This document shows positions 62,684 to 64,000 of a stretch of DNA of 64,000 bases, in pieces; the first letter of the stretch is position 1; every line of letters begins with the position of its first letter. The position numbers were made by a program, and so were the translations under genes. This stretch comes from Agrobacterium vitis (GTDB lineage Bacteria; Pseudomonadota; Alphaproteobacteria; Rhizobiales; Rhizobiaceae): NCBI RefSeq assembly GCF_013426735.1, contig NZ_AP023272.1:1160501-1224500 (forward strand), in the 5' to 3' direction. Below the pieces are notes generated by a model. The model was not told the DNA's origin. It saw nothing but the letters and a program-made list of their open reading frames with translations, and ran no database searches.

Positions 62684-62788
62684 CGGCCTCGTAAATCTTC
62701 TCGGAAATGCCATCCAGTGCTTTGATGCGGCGCATTCTTCGGTTACCTTTGCAGGCATGATGCAACGCTGGCAGGAGCTGAGGCGGGC

Positions 62789-63661
62789 ATGATGACGCGA
62801 ATGCTGGTGATTTTCGGTATTCTCAGCCTTCTTCCGGGCTTTGCCCTGGCGCAGGACAAAAGCTCTGCCGCCCGGCCTCCCGTCAGCCGTCCTCCTGTGA
62901 GCCAATGCCAATTGGTGGCCAACCAACTTCCTGGGGCTCGGTTTTCTCCCGTTGAATATGCTAGCGCTCGTCCAGACAAGGGGCCTCTTCGCCTTGCGGC
63001 CCTGGCGGAAAACGTCACCATCACTTTTCTCGGCCATTCCACCTTCGAAATCGAAACGCCGCAGGGACTGACGATCGATACGGACTATAGCGGATACCTG
63101 CGCTCGGCGCGGACACCGGACGTGGTGACGATGAACAAGGCCCATTCCAGCCATTATACGCTGTCGCCCGACCCCGGTATCGCCCATGTCCTGCAAGGCT
63201 GGAACGATGCGCAGCCGGGGGAGCCGGTTCACCACAATCTTGTGGTGGGCGATGCCTATATCCGCAACGTTCCCACCGATATCCGCAATTGGGGCGGTGA
63301 TTTCGAGCCGAATGGCAATTCGATCTTCATTTTCGAGATCGCCGGGCTGTGCATTGGCCATCTCGGCCATCTGCATCATGAATTGACGGACAAGCAATTT
63401 GCCGCCATTGGCCGGCTGGATGTGGTGATGGTGCCTGTCGATGGGGGTTTGACGCTCGGCAGCGACAGTATGAGCCGAATGGTAAAACGGCTGCGCTCGG
63501 CGCTGATCCTGCCCATGCATCGGCGCGGGCCTGTCGTCAATGATTTTGTTGGGCTATTCGGTCCAGGTTTTGATGTCAGGATTGTGGAAACCAATGCCGT
63601 GACAGTGTCCATGCGCAGCCTGCCAAAAAAGCCGCTGATCCTGGTGCTCAGCGGCTTCTAA
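62789..63661 (+). CDS. Secreted metallo-beta-lactamase-fold hydrolase (UlaG-like)
   Basis: A 290-residue protein with a signal peptide (MLVIFGILSLLPGFALAQ). The MBL-fold core: VTITFLGHSTFEIETPQGLT, IDTDYSGYL, KAHSSHYT, IGHLGHLHHEL and VVMVPVDGG. The His/Asp ligands fit a UlaG-type metal site (without the HxHxDH of classical lactamases). The substrate is unknown. GAGGCGG lies before the ATG at 62789. Confidence 0.85.
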   Translation: MMTRMLVIFGILSLLPGFALAQDKSSAARPPVSRPPVSQCQLVANQLPGARFSPVEYASARPDKGPLRLAALAENVTITFLGHSTFEIETPQGLTIDTDYSGYLRSARTPDVVTMNKAHSSHYTLSPDPGIAHVLQGWNDAQPGEPVHHNLVVGDAYIRNVPTDIRNWGGDFEPNGNSIFIFEIAGLCIGHLGHLHHELTDKQFAAIGRLDVVMVPVDGGLTLGSDSMSRMVKRLRSALILPMHRRGPVVNDFVGLFGPGFDVRIVETNAVTVSMRSLPKKPLILVLSGF

Positions 63662-63678
63662 ACGGCACATAAAATCCG

Positions 63679-64000
63679 TTAGGCAAACGTCAGATGGTGG
63701 TGCTGCCCCACATCCGGTAGTTTTTCGCCGTCAATATTGGCCTTGGCGATTTCCCAGCCGAATTTGAGCGGATTGCCGGTAGAGGCCCAGACTTCGGCAT
63801 CGTCGATATGCAGGGCGAGCATGGTGAGGTCGGGGTCTTTCTTGCCATTGTGATACCAGGCCTCGACCACCGAGCTCCAATATTCATCGATCTTGCTCGG
63901 ATCGCGGCGCACATCGATAACGCCGGACAGGCTGGCGTGGTAATCGTGGTTTTTGCCGACCACGCAGAAATGCGCCCGGCTACCGGGGCGGATATTCTGG
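63679..64000 (-). CDS. General stress protein 26-like FMN-binding (PNPOx-type) protein, C-terminal part
   Basis: The open frame continues past the right edge; about 106 codons of the C-terminus are seen. RPGSRAHFCVVGKNHDYHAS, GVIDVRRDPSKIDEYWSSVV, DLTMLALHIDDAEVWAST and GNPLKFGWEIAKANIDG match the pyridoxamine-phosphate-oxidase-like split barrel of bacterial general stress protein 26. The first ATG in the window (63963) is internal. It converges with the MBL gene, 17 bases apart. Confidence 0.82.
   Translation of the reverse strand, partial: QNIRPGSRAHFCVVGKNHDYHASLSGVIDVRRDPSKIDEYWSSVVEAWYHNGKKDPDLTMLALHIDDAEVWASTGNPLKFGWEIAKANIDGEKLPDVGQHHHLTFA

Noticed and set aside
1..64000. tRNA, rRNA, CRISPR arrays, integrases and transposases
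   Set aside because: I looked for T-loop-like GGTTCGAAT sequences, regularly spaced repeats and recombinase motifs and found none; the only tandem repeat is the three-copy unit at 60503-60565, which has no spacers.

Overview
This window looks like a chromosomal segment of an alphaproteobacterium of the Rhizobiaceae, most likely the Agrobacterium/Allorhizobium/Rhizobium group. The evidence is high-GC coding sequence, a Brucella/Rhizobium-type Omp10 lipoprotein, NAD-dependent homospermidine synthase, many Rhizobiales-restricted DUF proteins (DUF1244, DUF2312, DUF1465, DUF1192, DUF1036, DUF4164), zinc-free L31 and L36 ribosomal proteins, and dispersed palindromic intergenic repeats of the rhizobial type. 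Gene identities rest on reading translated sequence and motifs; no database search was possible.

Layout. 0-8.5 kb: the 5' part of a periplasmic 5'-nucleotidase, omp10, homospermidine synthase, a DoxX-like membrane protein, the folate pair pabB/pabC-like and oligoendopeptidase F, all on the minus strand. 9-15.2 kb: a sigma-54-type response regulator with an altered GAFTGA loop, a secreted DUF882 protein, and a divergent AEC-transporter/LysR pair. 15.3-24.8 kb: housekeeping genes (DUF2312, DUF1244, an N-formylglutamate amidohydrolase-like gene, DUF1036 with pyruvate kinase, an alpha/beta hydrolase, a TPR protein, rpmJ, purK, purE and two small DUF465 proteins). 25-36.3 kb: ArsR and TauE proteins, a ThiE-like protein, a Sel1 protein, suhB, a MotA/MotB-like pair, a flavoprotein, an ABC exporter and rpmE. 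36.4-39.5 kb: a probable envelope or oxidative stress cluster (YceI, secreted-repeat protein, ECF sigma, anti-sigma, cytochrome b561). 39.6-44.8 kb: DUF1465, DUF1192, an MFS transporter, a 51-residue membrane protein, an HPP-CBS protein and a PhzF protein.

44.9-56.7 kb holds central carbon metabolism: class I aldolase and pgk on the minus strand, transketolase and gap on the plus strand. Between them lie a YmdB-like phosphoesterase, 5-formyltetrahydrofolate cyclo-ligase, a chemoreceptor, a PaiB-like flavoprotein, a 6S RNA (recognised by sequence and by its place downstream of zapA), zapA and DUF4164.

56.7-60.9 kb is the accessory-looking part. It has repeat elements on both sides, a roughly 230-nt stretch of consecutive hairpins ahead of a small membrane protein, and a translationally coupled pair: a HipA-like kinase core and a protein that joins a HipA N-terminal-like subdomain to a HIRAN domain. 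No HipB-type DNA-binding protein is visible. This split HipA/HIRAN pair is the best candidate here for an undescribed toxin, defence or DNA-damage-response module. The window ends with a CPA1 antiporter, an MBL-fold protein and the 3' part of a general-stress FMN-binding protein.

No tRNA, rRNA, CRISPR array, intact insertion sequence or integrase was found.
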